Shown: one piece after another, positions 25,656-34,636 of the stretch | How positions within the stretch are numbered: the first letter of the stretch is position 1 | Layout: each line of letters opens with the position of its first letter | Assembly (NCBI GenBank): GCA_022844345.1 | Contig: JALHLU010000009.1 | Coordinates: 1-64,000 of the forward strand | Source: Hyphomonadaceae bacterium | Lineage (GTDB): Bacteria; Pseudomonadota; Alphaproteobacteria; Caulobacterales; Hyphomonadaceae | Length of the DNA: 64,000 nucleotides | Direction: 5' to 3' | Made by a program: the position numbers and the translations under genes | Notes under the pieces: generated by a model | Databases searched by the model: none | What the model was told of the DNA's origin: nothing | The model's input: only the letters and a program-made list of their open reading frames with translations

Positions 25656-26482
25656 CAGCTCCCGCCGCCCAGCTCTGGTTCGGCACGACGGTTCACCGCC
25701 GCGAGACGCCGTTCGTGCGGCGCTTCTCGCACCGCGTCGCCATGCTGGAGGTGGATATCGACCGGCTCGCGGAAGCGGATGCGCTGTCCCGCTTGTTTGC
25801 GGTCGACAGGGGCGCCGCGATTTCCTTCCGGCAGGCGGACCATGGCTCGCGGGACAAGGCGTTGCCGCTAAGGGCATGGGCCGAGGAGCGATTTGGCGAG
25901 ATCGGCGTTCAGCTTGATGGCGGCGCAATCCGCCTGATCAGTTTTCCGCGGGTGCTGGGGATTGGCTTTGCGCCCATCTCGGTCTGGCTTGGCCACGGGC
26001 CAGACGGGAACCTTCGCGGCGTCATCTACGAGGTGCACAACACGTTCGGCGAAACGCACACCTATGTTTCCGCATTTGATCCAGCGCATGCGCGCGCGGT
26101 GACGGAGAAGGAATTCTTTGTGTCGCCCTTCTTCGATGTCGACGGGGGGTACAGGTTTACGTTGCGGCCGCCGCCAACGGACCAGGGCGGGGGGCGAATG
26201 AGCCTTGTTGTCGAGAACATGGGGGCCGAAGGACGGGCGCACATGGCCGCCTTGACCGTCAGGGCAACTGCGCTTTCCTCGCCAGCCATTTTACGCTGGC
26301 TGGTGGCAATGCCCATATCTGGACTTGGTGTATTGATCGCCATCCATTGGCAGGCTTTCCGCCTGTTCCTGAAGGGTGCGAAGTATCGCGTTAAACCGGA
26401 ACAGCGGTTGAAGCGTACCACCTTGATCCGGCGCGAGGAAAAAGACGCCGGCGGGGACGAAGACCTGAGGAAACGTGCATGA
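25652..26482 (+). CDS. DUF1365 family protein
   Basis: This is a 276-residue protein. LWFGTTVHRRETPFVRRFSH, LPRVLGIGFAPISVW-like segments, GVIYEVHNTFGETHTY and KEFFVSPFFDVDGGYRF are DUF1365 hallmarks. A hydrophobic helix near residues 205-225 may associate with the membrane. The function is unknown; the fixed neighbourhood with the FAD protein and CFA synthase implies a role in modifying membrane fatty acids. The start is GTG 25652, overlapping the previous stop (GTGA); the gene in turn overlaps the CFA synthase gene by 4 bases. Confidence 0.88.
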   Translation: MTAPAAQLWFGTTVHRRETPFVRRFSHRVAMLEVDIDRLAEADALSRLFAVDRGAAISFRQADHGSRDKALPLRAWAEERFGEIGVQLDGGAIRLISFPRVLGIGFAPISVWLGHGPDGNLRGVIYEVHNTFGETHTYVSAFDPAHARAVTEKEFFVSPFFDVDGGYRFTLRPPPTDQGGGRMSLVVENMGAEGRAHMAALTVRATALSSPAILRWLVAMPISGLGVLIAIHWQAFRLFLKGAKYRVKPEQRLKRTTLIRREEKDAGGDEDLRKRA

Positions 26483-27720
26483 GCCGTGTCGAGAGAATGG
26501 TGCTGGACATCAAAGGCGCGCGCGATCTGCGCAGTCTTGATGGCCTGCCGGCCAGCCTGCGCTTCACGGCCATGGTGCTGGCGGGGTTCAAGCACGGCCG
26601 GCTCGACATGGTGCTTCCCGATGGCCGCGCCCTGCGCTTCACGGGCAAGGAGCCCGGGCCCGAAGCCGAGATGATCGTGCACGATCAGACATTCGCGCGC
26701 ACGGTTGCCGCGCGCGGCGATATCGGCTTTGCCGAAGTGTTCATGGACGGCAAGTTCGACTCGCCGGACCTCGCGACGCTGCTTGAGTATTTCAGCATCA
26801 ACTGGGACGACCTTGGCACGCTGGGGATCGGCAACGCCATCGCCCAGTTCATCGCCAACATGCGCCACATGCTGCGCTCGAACACCAAGAAGGGTTCGAA
26901 GCGGAATATCCTGGCGCACTATGACCTGGGCAACGATTTCTATGCGGCGTGGCTCGACCCGACGATGACCTACTCGTCGGCCATCTTCACATCCCCCGAC
27001 CAGACGATGATGGACGGTCAGCTGGCCAAATATCGCGCCATTGCGCGCAACATCGATCTGAAGCCCGGCCAGCATGTTCTGGAAATCGGATCGGGCTGGG
27101 GCGGTTTTGCAGAAGTGGCGGCGAAGGAGTTCGGCGCGCGCGTAACGTCGATCACCATCTCTGACGCTCAGCACGACTACGCCACGCAGCGCATCAGGGA
27201 GGCCGGGCTGGCTGGTCAGGTCGATATCGTGATGAAGGACTATCGCGACCTCACCGGCCAGTACGATGCGGTGGCGTCCATCGAGATGTTCGAGGCGGTG
27301 GGCGAGGAATACTGGCCCAGCTATTTTTCGAAGATCGCCGAGGTGTTGAAGCCGGGCGGCAAGGCCGCACTGCAGATCATCACGATCGCGGAGAAGGACT
27401 TCGACGAATACCGGCGCCGGGCGGACTTCATCCAGCGCTACATCTTCCCGGGCGGCATGTTGCCATCGCCATCGCGCCTGAAGGAACAGACGGAGCGCGC
27501 GGGCCTGACCTTCGCGGTCGACCAGATGTTCGCCGCCTCCTACGCCCGCACACTGGACGAATGGGCCAAGCGCTTCGAGATGGCCTGGGACCGCATCAAG
27601 GGCGGCAAGTTCGACGAACAGTTCCGCCGGCTCTGGCTCTACTATCTCGGCTACTGCTCGGCCGGGTTCCGGACAGGCAAGATCGACGTCGGCCAATTCG
27701 TGCTGTCCAAGCCGGTCTGA
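26479..27720 (+). CDS. cyclopropane-fatty-acyl-phospholipid synthase family methyltransferase
   Basis: This is a 413-residue SAM-dependent enzyme acting on unsaturated acyl chains of membrane phospholipids. An N-terminal lipid-binding region is followed by the SAM motif VLEIGSGWGGFAEVAA, TSITISDAQHDYA, and EMFEAVGEEYWP. The late GYCSAGFRTGKID carries the Cys and Glu/Gly context of CFA synthases. It may make cyclopropane fatty acids or, as with paralogues in singlet-oxygen regulons, methylated or furan fatty-acid precursors; the sequence alone does not decide. It ends the four-gene operon; a 7-bp hairpin lies at 27727-27745. Confidence 0.92.
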   Translation: MSRVERMVLDIKGARDLRSLDGLPASLRFTAMVLAGFKHGRLDMVLPDGRALRFTGKEPGPEAEMIVHDQTFARTVAARGDIGFAEVFMDGKFDSPDLATLLEYFSINWDDLGTLGIGNAIAQFIANMRHMLRSNTKKGSKRNILAHYDLGNDFYAAWLDPTMTYSSAIFTSPDQTMMDGQLAKYRAIARNIDLKPGQHVLEIGSGWGGFAEVAAKEFGARVTSITISDAQHDYATQRIREAGLAGQVDIVMKDYRDLTGQYDAVASIEMFEAVGEEYWPSYFSKIAEVLKPGGKAALQIITIAEKDFDEYRRRADFIQRYIFPGGMLPSPSRLKEQTERAGLTFAVDQMFAASYARTLDEWAKRFEMAWDRIKGGKFDEQFRRLWLYYLGYCSAGFRTGKIDVGQFVLSKPV

Positions 27721-27734
27721 CGGCGCACACGCGC

Positions 27735-28019
27735 TTACCGCGTGTTCGGAACAAAGGGCTCGCAGGCGAGGCCGTCATTGTCGGCGTCCAGCGGCTGGCG
27801 ATAGCCTGGCTCGCCGCGGCGGATGTTGGCCCTGCCATCCTGGAAGGCCTCACGGCACGTGGCGTAGTAGGTCCCGCGGAGGCTGAGAGCGCCCAGTGCC
27901 GACGGCTCTTCGGGCGGACCAAAGCTGTCGACCGCGACGAAGGCGCCCATGCCGGCAACAGCGCCACACATCAGATACATCGCAAGACGTCCGCTATCGC
28001 GCAGCTGTCTCTTGGCCAT
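27735..28019 (-). CDS. excalibur calcium-binding domain protein
   Basis: This is a 94-residue protein with an N-terminal membrane helix or signal anchor (about 13-30) and a C-terminal excalibur domain. YYATCREAF and LDADNDGLACEPF show the conserved Cys pair and the DxDxDG(x)2CE calcium loop. The protein probably faces the periplasm. The family occurs alone or fused to nucleases; the function is otherwise unknown. It lies 3 bases after the upstream hypothetical membrane-protein gene, so the two are likely co-transcribed. Confidence 0.85.
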   Translation of the reverse strand: MAKRQLRDSGRLAMYLMCGAVAGMGAFVAVDSFGPPEEPSALGALSLRGTYYATCREAFQDGRANIRRGEPGYRQPLDADNDGLACEPFVPNTR

Positions 28020-28022
28020 CGG

Positions 28023-28418
28023 TCAGATCTTGATGTACGGGCCGACGATATCGCGGGCCTGATCGATCCATTCAGGCGGAATGATCGTGGGATCGAGCGC
28101 AAAGGCGACCCCGCCGGCAATGATCATGACGAGCAGCAACTGGAACAGGAGGCCGCCGCCAGACTTCCGTTCGGCCCTTTCGCCGGGACGCTGGTAGGGC
28201 TTTTTGGAGTTGCCGCCAGAGAGCAGCGATGTGGTGTGCTGAGCCTGCGCCATACGTTCGGCCTTGAGCGCACGCTCTTCCTCGGACTCGCGCTTCACGG
28301 CTTTGCGCGGCTTGGGCGGCTTCTTCATGTCGGCGGTGGACGGGTTAAGCTGGGCGCGCAAGTCCGCGATGCGGGTCTGGCCACCCGTTCCTCCCAGCCG
28401 ATCGCGTGTCTGCTGCAT
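28023..28418 (-). CDS. hypothetical protein with one C-terminal membrane helix
   Basis: This is a 131-residue protein I do not recognise. The first 90 residues are polar, Lys/Arg-rich and probably disordered (KKPPKPRKAVKRESEEERAL). One hydrophobic helix (about 92-108, FQLLLVMIIAGGVAFAL) follows, then a short tail. It resembles tail-anchored or bitopic proteins. It starts at ATG 28418 with only a weak ribosome site and is followed at once by the excalibur-domain gene. Confidence 0.65.
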   Translation of the reverse strand: MQQTRDRLGGTGGQTRIADLRAQLNPSTADMKKPPKPRKAVKRESEEERALKAERMAQAQHTTSLLSGGNSKKPYQRPGERAERKSGGGLLFQLLLVMIIAGGVAFALDPTIIPPEWIDQARDIVGPYIKI

Positions 28419-28517
28419 GTCTTGCCCCGAGGCGCACCACCGTCCCGGTTTAGCCTGAACTCACTAAGGCCTGCTGGAGCGCCACAGACGAAGTTGGTGG
28501 AACGCAGCAATGTCTCG

Positions 28518-29426
28518 TTAAGCGTCGAAGTCGAGGCCGATTGCGGTGAAGCGTTCGCGGTTGTCCTGCCAGCGTTCGGAGACCTTCACCCGCAGGAACA
28601 GGTGGACCGGCACGCCGAGGATTTCGGACAGCTCCTTGCGGGCGGCGGTTCCGACTTCCTTGATAGTTTGTCCGCCCTTGCCAAGCACGATGGAGCGATG
28701 GCCCTCGCGCGAGACATGGATCAGCTGTTCGACCTTGACGCCGCCCTTGCCGATCTTCTGCCAGGTCTCGGTTTCGACGGTGAGCTGGTAGGGGATTTCC
28801 TGGTGCAGGCGCAGCATCAGCTTTTCGCGCGTGACTTCGGCGGCGAGCATGCGGACAGGCATATCGGCGGACTGGTCTTCGGGGAACAGATACGGGCCCT
28901 CGGGCATGCGCGCAGCGAGCATGTCGGCCAGCTGATCGACCCCGTCCCCCTTGAGGCCGGATATCATGACGACGTCGGAATAGACGCCCGTGTCGAACAG
29001 CGCCTGTGTGGCCGCAAGAAGTCCGCTGCGTTCGACGAGGTCGATCTTGTTGAGGGCGAGGATCGCCTTGGCGCCAATCTCCTTCAGGCGGGCGATGATC
29101 GCCTCGTCTTCCGACTTGTCGCCATGACCGGTCCAGTGCCGCGCATCGATGAGATGGACGATGCCATCGGCGTCGCCTGCGCCTTCCCACGCCGATTTCA
29201 CCATCGCGCGGTCCAGCCGGCGCTTTGGCGCGAAGATGCCGGGCGTGTCGACCAGCACCACCTGGGATTGGCCGCGCATCATGACGCCCCGGATCGGGAA
29301 GCGCGTCGTCTGCACCTTGTGGGTGACGATGGAGACCTTGGAGCCGACCAGCCGGTTGACCAGCGTGGACTTGCCCGCGTTCGGTGCGCCGATGATGGCG
29401 ACGAAACCCGCGCGTGTGGCGGTCAT
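28518..29426 (-). CDS. era: GTPase Era
   Basis: This is a 302-residue ribosome-assembly GTPase that binds the 3' end of 16S rRNA. The G motifs are G1 GAPNAGKST, G3 DTPG, G4 NKID, and G5 SGLKGDG in VMISGLKGDGVDQL. The C-terminal KH domain includes VLGKGGQTIKEVGTAARKEL. It overlaps rnc by 4 bases, the standard rnc-era pairing. recO, which usually follows era in alphaproteobacteria, is absent; the next genes are small membrane proteins after a 99-bp gap. Confidence 0.97.
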   Translation of the reverse strand: MTATRAGFVAIIGAPNAGKSTLVNRLVGSKVSIVTHKVQTTRFPIRGVMMRGQSQVVLVDTPGIFAPKRRLDRAMVKSAWEGAGDADGIVHLIDARHWTGHGDKSEDEAIIARLKEIGAKAILALNKIDLVERSGLLAATQALFDTGVYSDVVMISGLKGDGVDQLADMLAARMPEGPYLFPEDQSADMPVRMLAAEVTREKLMLRLHQEIPYQLTVETETWQKIGKGGVKVEQLIHVSREGHRSIVLGKGGQTIKEVGTAARKELSEILGVPVHLFLRVKVSERWQDNRERFTAIGLDFDA

Positions 29427-30187
29427 GAGTTGGCTCCTGGAATTATGGCGAGCATTGCGCGCGCAGCTTCGCGCTCTGCATGCTGCTTGGATGGTCCGCT
29501 GGCGGAGACGGGATCATACCCTTCGACAGCCACGGTTGCGGTGAAGACCGGCGCATGATCAGGGCCGGTGCGGCTGACATGGCGATAGGTTGGCGCCGGG
29601 AAACCTTCGCCCTGCGCCCATTCCTGGAGCGCGGACTTTGGATCGCGCGGGGCCTCGGCGTTCGCCTTCAGGAGGGCGCCCCAGTGTCGCAGCACGAACT
29701 TCTCCGCCTTTGCGAGCCCGCCGTCTAGATAGACCGCGCCGAGCACCGCTTCGGCGGCATTGGCCAGGAGGGAGGCCTTGGTCGCGCCGCCATTGGCGCG
29801 CTCGGACTTATCGACGATGAGGAAGGGGCCAAGCCCCAGTTCGGCGCCGACGACGGCGCAGGCTTCGCGGCTGACCACGGCGTTGAGACGCGGGGCAAGT
29901 TCACCCTCGCGGGCGGTGGGGAAGCGCAGCATCAGCGCCTCCACGATCACAAGGCCGAGCACCCGGTCGCCGAGGAATTCGAGACGCTCATTGCTCCATT
30001 CGGCGGTCTTGCCCTGAGCCGCGCTGCGGTGGGTCATGGCGCGATGCAGCAGGCTGGCGTCCTTGAAGCTGTAGCCGATGGCGGCTTCGCAGGCGGCGAG
30101 ATTTTCGGCCGACAGGGATGGCGGACCTTCGGCGCGGGCGCGGTTCTTGCGGCGCTTTCCGGTGTGGCTGGAGTTTGGACGGGTCAC
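29423..30187 (-). CDS. rnc: ribonuclease III
   Basis: This 254-residue double-strand-specific endoribonuclease is involved in rRNA processing and RNA decay. The N-terminal nuclease domain has the signature [12 protein letters not shown] with metal-binding Glu/Asp, and [12 protein letters not shown] carries the later acidic residues. The C-terminal double-stranded RNA-binding domain ([14 protein letters not shown] through [10 protein letters not shown]) is complete. About 25 extra basic residues lie at the N-terminus. It overlaps acpS upstream and era downstream by 4 bases each; lepB, often located before rnc, is not here. Confidence 0.96.
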   Translation of the reverse strand: MTRPNSSHTGKRRKNRARAEGPPSLSAENLAACEAAIGYSFKDASLLHRAMTHRSAAQGKTAEWSNERLEFLGDRVLGLVIVEALMLRFPTAREGELAPRLNAVVSREACAVVGAELGLGPFLIVDKSERANGGATKASLLANAAEAVLGAVYLDGGLAKAEKFVLRHWGALLKANAEAPRDPKSALQEWAQGEGFPAPTYRHVSRTGPDHAPVFTATVAVEGYDPVSASGPSKQHAEREAARAMLAIIPGANS

Positions 30188-30594
30188 GCCAGCGCCGTGG
30201 GAAGCGCTTCGATGATCACCTGCGCCTGCGCGTAAGGATATTCATCGGTGATGGTGAGGTGGATGAAGCAGGTCATGCCCGGCGGCGTAAGCTTCTCAAG
30301 ACGTAAGGCGGCGCCGCCTGTCAGCGCGAAAGTGGGCTTGCCGGTGGGCAGATTGATCACGCCCATGTGCTGCCAGTGCACGCCGCGACGGGGAACGCCG
30401 GTGCCCAGCGCCTTGGCGCAGGCTTCCTTGGCGGCGAAGCGCTTGGCGTAGGTGGGCGCGCGCTGCCGGCGGCGATCGGCCGTGCGGCGCTCCACATCGG
30501 TGAAGACGCGATTGGTGAAACGGTCGCCGAACTCGGCCAGCGCTTTCTCGATCCGGCGGATGTCGCACATGTCCTGGCCGATGCCGATGATCAC
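30184..30594 (-). CDS. acpS: holo-[acyl-carrier-protein] synthase
   Basis: This is a 136-residue phosphopantetheinyl transferase that activates acyl carrier protein for fatty-acid synthesis. [13 protein letters not shown] gives the metal-binding Asp, and [16 protein letters not shown] is the conserved F(A/S)xKEAxxKA motif. It is coupled by 4-base overlaps to pdxJ and rnc. The length is typical. Confidence 0.95.
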   Translation of the reverse strand: MIIGIGQDMCDIRRIEKALAEFGDRFTNRVFTDVERRTADRRRQRAPTYAKRFAAKEACAKALGTGVPRRGVHWQHMGVINLPTGKPTFALTGGAALRLEKLTPPGMTCFIHLTITDEYPYAQAQVIIEALPTALA

Positions 30595-31343
30595 GCGTGG
30601 CCTCGCGCAATGTCGATTTCCCGGCGCATGCGTTTGACCGCCGCTTCGAGACCGACGAACAGCGCCTCGCCCATGATGAAGTGGCCGATGTTGAGTTCGC
30701 GCACTTCGGGGATGGCGGCGACAGGGCGGACGGTGTCGTAGGTGAGGCCGTGGCCCACATGAATTTCGATGCCGCGCTCGTGGCCATGGGCGGCGGCCTC
30801 GCGCAGGCGGTTCAGTTCTTCGGCGGCGCCGGACTTGTCGCCCGCGAAGACCAGTTCGACATATTTGCCGGTGTGCAGCTCCACCACGGGCGCGCCGATG
30901 GCTTCGGCGACGGCGACCTGGACGATGCTGGGTTCGATGAAGAGCGAGACGCGGATGCCGGCGTCGCGCAGGCGCGTCACGAACGGCGCGACCTGATCAT
31001 GCAGGCGCGCGACGTCGAGCCCGCCCTCGGTCGTCCGCTCTTCGCGCTTTTCCGGCACGAGGCAGGCGGCGTGGGGTTTGTAGTCGAGCGCGATGGCGAG
31101 CATTTCTTCAGTTGTCGCCATTTCGAGATTGATCGGCAGGCTGGTTGCGCTGCGCACGGCGGCAAGGTCCGCATCGCGGATGTGGCGGCGGTCCTCGCGC
31201 AGGTGAATGGTGATGCCGTCCGCGCCGGCGGCGTGAGCGATGGCCGCAGCCTTGGCCGGATCAGGATGGGCGCCGCCGCGCGCGTTGCGGATGGTCGCAA
31301 CGTGGTCGATGTTCACACCAAGGCGCGCACGCTGCATCGTCAT
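30591..31343 (-). CDS. pdxJ: pyridoxine 5'-phosphate synthase
   Basis: This 250-residue TIM-barrel enzyme condenses 1-deoxyxylulose-5-phosphate with 3-amino-2-oxopropyl phosphate in DXP-dependent vitamin B6 synthesis. [30 protein letters not shown] and VELHTGKY are family signatures. ATG 31343 was chosen since it overlaps the pyrE stop (ATGA); a longer frame back to 31670 lies inside pyrE. It is coupled to acpS downstream. Confidence 0.96.
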   Translation of the reverse strand: MTMQRARLGVNIDHVATIRNARGGAHPDPAKAAAIAHAAGADGITIHLREDRRHIRDADLAAVRSATSLPINLEMATTEEMLAIALDYKPHAACLVPEKREERTTEGGLDVARLHDQVAPFVTRLRDAGIRVSLFIEPSIVQVAVAEAIGAPVVELHTGKYVELVFAGDKSGAAEELNRLREAAAHGHERGIEIHVGHGLTYDTVRPVAAIPEVRELNIGHFIMGEALFVGLEAAVKRMRREIDIARGHA

Positions 31344-31924
31344 TTCAGGCCCCGGCTGCCGGGCTTGATGGCGGGCAGTCTCGCAAGTTCGGGCGGAAGG
31401 TCGTTGGCGTCGTAGTCGGGGAAATCGACGGCGGCGAGCGAGACGAGCTTCAGGCCGCCTACATCCGCCTTGCCGTTCGAGCGATCGACGATGCAGGCCG
31501 CGCCGATGACGTTGGCGCCGGCCGCCTTCAGCGCTTCCTGCGTTTCGCGCATCGAGATGCCGGTGGTGACGATGTCTTCCACGATGATCACGCGATCTTC
31601 GGGCGCGACGGTGAAGCCGCGGCGCAGGCTCATCACCCCGCCCTCGCGCTCGGTGTAGAGCGAGCGGCAACCCAGCGCGCGGGCGGTTTCATAGCCGGGT
31701 ATCAGGCCGCCGACGGCGGGACCGACCACGACATCGATCTTGCCGAACTCGGCTTCCAGCTTGCGGGCCAGCGCGCCGCACAGGCGCTCGGTTGTCTGCG
31801 GATGCGAGAAGACGAGCGCCTTCTGCAGGAACACCGGGCTGCGGCGGCCGGAGGACAGGATGAAGTGCCCTTCCAGGAGGGCGCCAACTTTCCTGAATTC
31901 GTCGAGAACGTCGTTGGTGTTCAT
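31340..31924 (-). CDS. pyrE: orotate phosphoribosyltransferase
   Basis: This 194-residue enzyme makes orotidine 5'-phosphate from orotate and PRPP in pyrimidine synthesis. The PRPP-binding motif is [13 protein letters not shown], with [19 protein letters not shown] and the flexible-loop YTEREGG. It is a long-form bacterial enzyme of normal size. It heads the overlapping pyrE-pdxJ-acpS-rnc-era run and follows a 58-base gap after a lipoprotein gene. Confidence 0.95.
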   Translation of the reverse strand: MNTNDVLDEFRKVGALLEGHFILSSGRRSPVFLQKALVFSHPQTTERLCGALARKLEAEFGKIDVVVGPAVGGLIPGYETARALGCRSLYTEREGGVMSLRRGFTVAPEDRVIIVEDIVTTGISMRETQEALKAAGANVIGAACIVDRSNGKADVGGLKLVSLAAVDFPDYDANDLPPELARLPAIKPGSRGLK

Positions 31925-31982
31925 GTCTGTCCTGGCTGGTCCGGCGTTGCTGGCCCTGCCCTACAACCCTTCGTCATCAGGC

Positions 31983-32372
31983 TCAATCGACACATAGGGT
32001 CGGGGTGGGCATGCCGTCTTCGACGCGCTGGTTGCAGCCGCAGGGATTGCTGTTCAGCGAGCAGCGGCCAACGGCTTTCACGCCCGGCTGGAGGGGGCCG
32101 TTGGCGGTGTCGGCATAGCAGCTGCCCTGACACTGGTCGCTGTCGGTGCAGAGCGTGCCGGCGTCGGAGAAGGTGAGCACGCATTGCGGCTGCTGGAGGC
32201 GGCAGATCGGCGCCCATTGGCCCGCCTGCGCCTTGCACATCTCTTCGGTGGCCGGGACGGCCGGCTTCTCGACGGTCGCAGGCGGAGGCGGCGGCTGAAG
32301 CGGCTCCTCCTGCACTGGCGCGCAGGCGGCGAACAGCAGCACGGCAATGGCGGCGATCCAGCGCATGGTCAT
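31983..32372 (-). CDS. cysteine-rich lipoprotein of unknown function
   Basis: This is a 129-residue protein with a lipoprotein signal (lipobox LFAAC, Cys17) and a Pro-rich stretch (about 26-40). It has ten further cysteines between residues about 46 and 127, clustered as QCQGSC and NPCGCN, which suggests disulphide bonds in the periplasm or outer membrane. I do not recognise the family. Its start overlaps the rel stop by 4 bases, so it is translated with rel. This insertion between rel and pyrE is not a usual part of the cluster. Confidence 0.75.
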   Translation of the reverse strand: MTMRWIAAIAVLLFAACAPVQEEPLQPPPPPATVEKPAVPATEEMCKAQAGQWAPICRLQQPQCVLTFSDAGTLCTDSDQCQGSCYADTANGPLQPGVKAVGRCSLNSNPCGCNQRVEDGMPTPTLCVD

Positions 32373-34624
32373 CCCTTTACCCGTTCGGCCGAGTCCACCA
32401 CGGCGAGCGCGCGCAGGGCGGCGACGATCTGGGTGAGGCGCTTGTTGTCTTCGACTTCGACGTCGAATTCGAAATCGAAGAAGTCGGGCGAGCGCTTCAG
32501 CGTCTTCACGTTGATGATGTTGCCCTGCGCATCCGAAACCGTCTTCGCCAGCAGGGCGAGCGCGCCGCGTCGGTTGGCGGTGGTGACGTGAATGCGGCCG
32601 ACAGCCAGCGCATCCGTGTCGCCCTTGGGACGCCAGCGCAGGTCAAGCCAGCGGTCCGACTGGTTCTCGAATTCGGCAAGGCGCGCGCAATCGATGACGT
32701 GAACCTCAATGCCCTTCTCGGGGATCAACACGCCGATGATGCGGTCGCCCGGCAGCGGCGAGCAGCATTCGGCAAGGTGCATGGTGACGCCCGCCGTCAT
32801 CTCGCCGCCGGCGATCAGGCTTGGGCCATCGGCGTCGGGCGCGGACATCGCGTGGCGGCCCGGATCGTCGAGACCCGGGAAGGCCTTTTCCAGCATCTCT
32901 GCGGTCGAAAGCCGGCCACGGCCGATGGCCTCGGCCAGCGCGTCGGCCTTGTCGAACCCGGTGCGCTCGGTCATCTCGGCCTGGTCCACCTCGACCGGAT
33001 CGAGGCCGATGCGGCGCAGCGCGTGTTCGATCAGGCGATGGCCGATGGCGATGAATTCGCCGCGCTCGGCAGTGCGCGTCAGGCGGCGGATGGCCGAGCG
33101 GGCGCGGCCGGTAACGGCGAGGCTTTCCCAATGCGGCTGGGTGGCGGGACGCGAGCCGCGCAGGATTTCGATGGTGTCGCCGTTTTCCAGTATGGTGCGC
33201 AGCGGGCGGTCCTGCCCGTTGATGCGCGCGCCGATCGTGGTGTCGCCGATCTCGGTGTGGACGGCGTAGGCGAAGTCGAGCGGCGTTGCGCCCGCAGGCA
33301 GGCGCACAAGCTGGCCCTTGGGCGTGAAGACGAAGACGCTGTCGCGATACATCTGGAGCTTGGCGTGCTCGAGGAATTCCTCGGGCGAGCCCCCGTGCTT
33401 CAGCATGTCCGCGAATTCGATGAGTTCCGCCTCGGCGTCGAGGCCGGCTTCGCGCGCGGCCTCTGCGTCGAAGCCGTATTGCGAGTCCTTGTATTTCCAG
33501 TGCGCCGCCACGCCGCGCTCGGCGACGGCTTCCATGTCTTTCGTGCGGATCTGCAATTCGACGCGGCGATTGCCGGGGCCGAGGAAGGTGGTGTGCAGCG
33601 AGCGGTAGCCGTTGGGCTTGGGGACAGAGATGTAGTCCTTGAATTTTTCCGACAGCGCCGCCCATTGCTGGTGCGCGGCGCCAAGCGCGCGGTAGCACTC
33701 TTCCGTCGCGCCGACGATCAGGCGGAAAGCGAAGACATCGCCCAGGTCCTTGAACGAGATCGACTTGGTCTCCAGCTTGCGCCAGATCGAATAGGGCCGC
33801 TTCATGCGGCCGACCAGTTCACCGCGCACGCCGCGCGCCAGCATCACGGTTTCAATGTCGGAGCGTATGCGGTCGAGCACGGAGGTGTCGTCGGAGACGA
33901 GTTCCTCGAGGCGTTTGGTGATAGCTGAATAGGCGACAGGGTTCACCTGCTTGAAGGCGAGGTCTTCCAGCTCGCCCGCGAAGATCGAGAGACCGACGCG
34001 GCGCGCCAGCGGGGCGTAGATGTCCAGCGTCTCGCGCGAGACGCGCAGGCGGGATTCCTCGGTCGGCATGAACTCGATCGTGCGCATGTTGTGCAGCCGA
34101 TCCGCCAGCTTCACGAGAAGGACACGGATGTCCTTGGTCGTCGCCAGAATGAACTTCTGGAAATTCTCGGCCTGGATCAGGGCGCGCGGCGAGTTATTTC
34201 CCGTGACCTTGGGCAGCTTGGTGACGCCGTCGACGAGATCGGCCACCTCCTGGCCAAACAGTTCGCGGATGTCGCCGGGCGTGACATCGCAATCCTCGAT
34301 CACATCATGCAGGAGGCCGGCGATGATCGTGGACTGGTCGAGCTTGAGATCTGTGAGCAGGCCGGCGACGGAGACGGGATGGGCGAAGTACGGGTCGCCC
34401 GAGTGGCGCAGCTGCTGGCCATGCTTCATGACGGCGTAGACATACGCCTTGTTGAGTTCGTCCTCGCTCGCATCCGGCTGGTAGGCCTTAACGCGGTCGA
34501 CGAGTTCGTTCTGGCGGAGGAATTTCCGGCCGCGCGGCCTTGCAACAGCAGTTTGCTGGGCGGCGGCAGGCGTGCCGGCCGGTTCAGGCTTCTTGAAGGG
34601 GGCGACGTTTCCCGTTTGCCCCAT
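32369..34624 (-). CDS. rel: bifunctional (p)ppGpp synthetase/hydrolase, RelA/SpoT family
   Basis: This 751-residue stringent-response enzyme both makes and degrades (p)ppGpp. The hydrolase HD domain is intact (His82; H106-D107 in GLLHDVIEDCD). The synthetase domain has FKDLGDVFAFRLIV and ISVPKPNGYRSLHT. TGS (VFTPKGQLVRLPAGATPLDF) and C-terminal ACT domains follow. A single bifunctional Rel is usual in alphaproteobacteria. It lies 12 bases after rpoZ, the conserved rpoZ-rel pair. Confidence 0.95.
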   Translation of the reverse strand: MGQTGNVAPFKKPEPAGTPAAAQQTAVARPRGRKFLRQNELVDRVKAYQPDASEDELNKAYVYAVMKHGQQLRHSGDPYFAHPVSVAGLLTDLKLDQSTIIAGLLHDVIEDCDVTPGDIRELFGQEVADLVDGVTKLPKVTGNNSPRALIQAENFQKFILATTKDIRVLLVKLADRLHNMRTIEFMPTEESRLRVSRETLDIYAPLARRVGLSIFAGELEDLAFKQVNPVAYSAITKRLEELVSDDTSVLDRIRSDIETVMLARGVRGELVGRMKRPYSIWRKLETKSISFKDLGDVFAFRLIVGATEECYRALGAAHQQWAALSEKFKDYISVPKPNGYRSLHTTFLGPGNRRVELQIRTKDMEAVAERGVAAHWKYKDSQYGFDAEAAREAGLDAEAELIEFADMLKHGGSPEEFLEHAKLQMYRDSVFVFTPKGQLVRLPAGATPLDFAYAVHTEIGDTTIGARINGQDRPLRTILENGDTIEILRGSRPATQPHWESLAVTGRARSAIRRLTRTAERGEFIAIGHRLIEHALRRIGLDPVEVDQAEMTERTGFDKADALAEAIGRGRLSTAEMLEKAFPGLDDPGRHAMSAPDADGPSLIAGGEMTAGVTMHLAECCSPLPGDRIIGVLIPEKGIEVHVIDCARLAEFENQSDRWLDLRWRPKGDTDALAVGRIHVTTANRRGALALLAKTVSDAQGNIINVKTLKRSPDFFDFEFDVEVEDNKRLTQIVAALRALAVVDSAERVKG

Positions 34625-34636
34625 ATGGCCTGCCTC

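Noticed and set aside
24282-25928. A 548-residue minus-strand frame opposite the FAD protein gene
   Set aside because: Arg/His-rich antisense translation without domains; the plus-strand genes explain the region.
27727-27745. A 7-bp hairpin just after the CFA synthase gene
   Set aside because: It overlaps the last codons of the convergent excalibur gene and has no T-run, so it was not called a terminator.
27561-29558. A 665-residue plus-strand frame from the end of the CFA synthase gene through era
   Set aside because: It is in the wrong frame of the CFA synthase gene and antisense to the excalibur, hypothetical and era genes, all of which have strong support.
32588-33928. A 446-residue plus-strand frame opposite rel
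   Set aside because: It lies wholly antisense to the well-supported rel gene and shows no motif; it is a GC-rich shadow.
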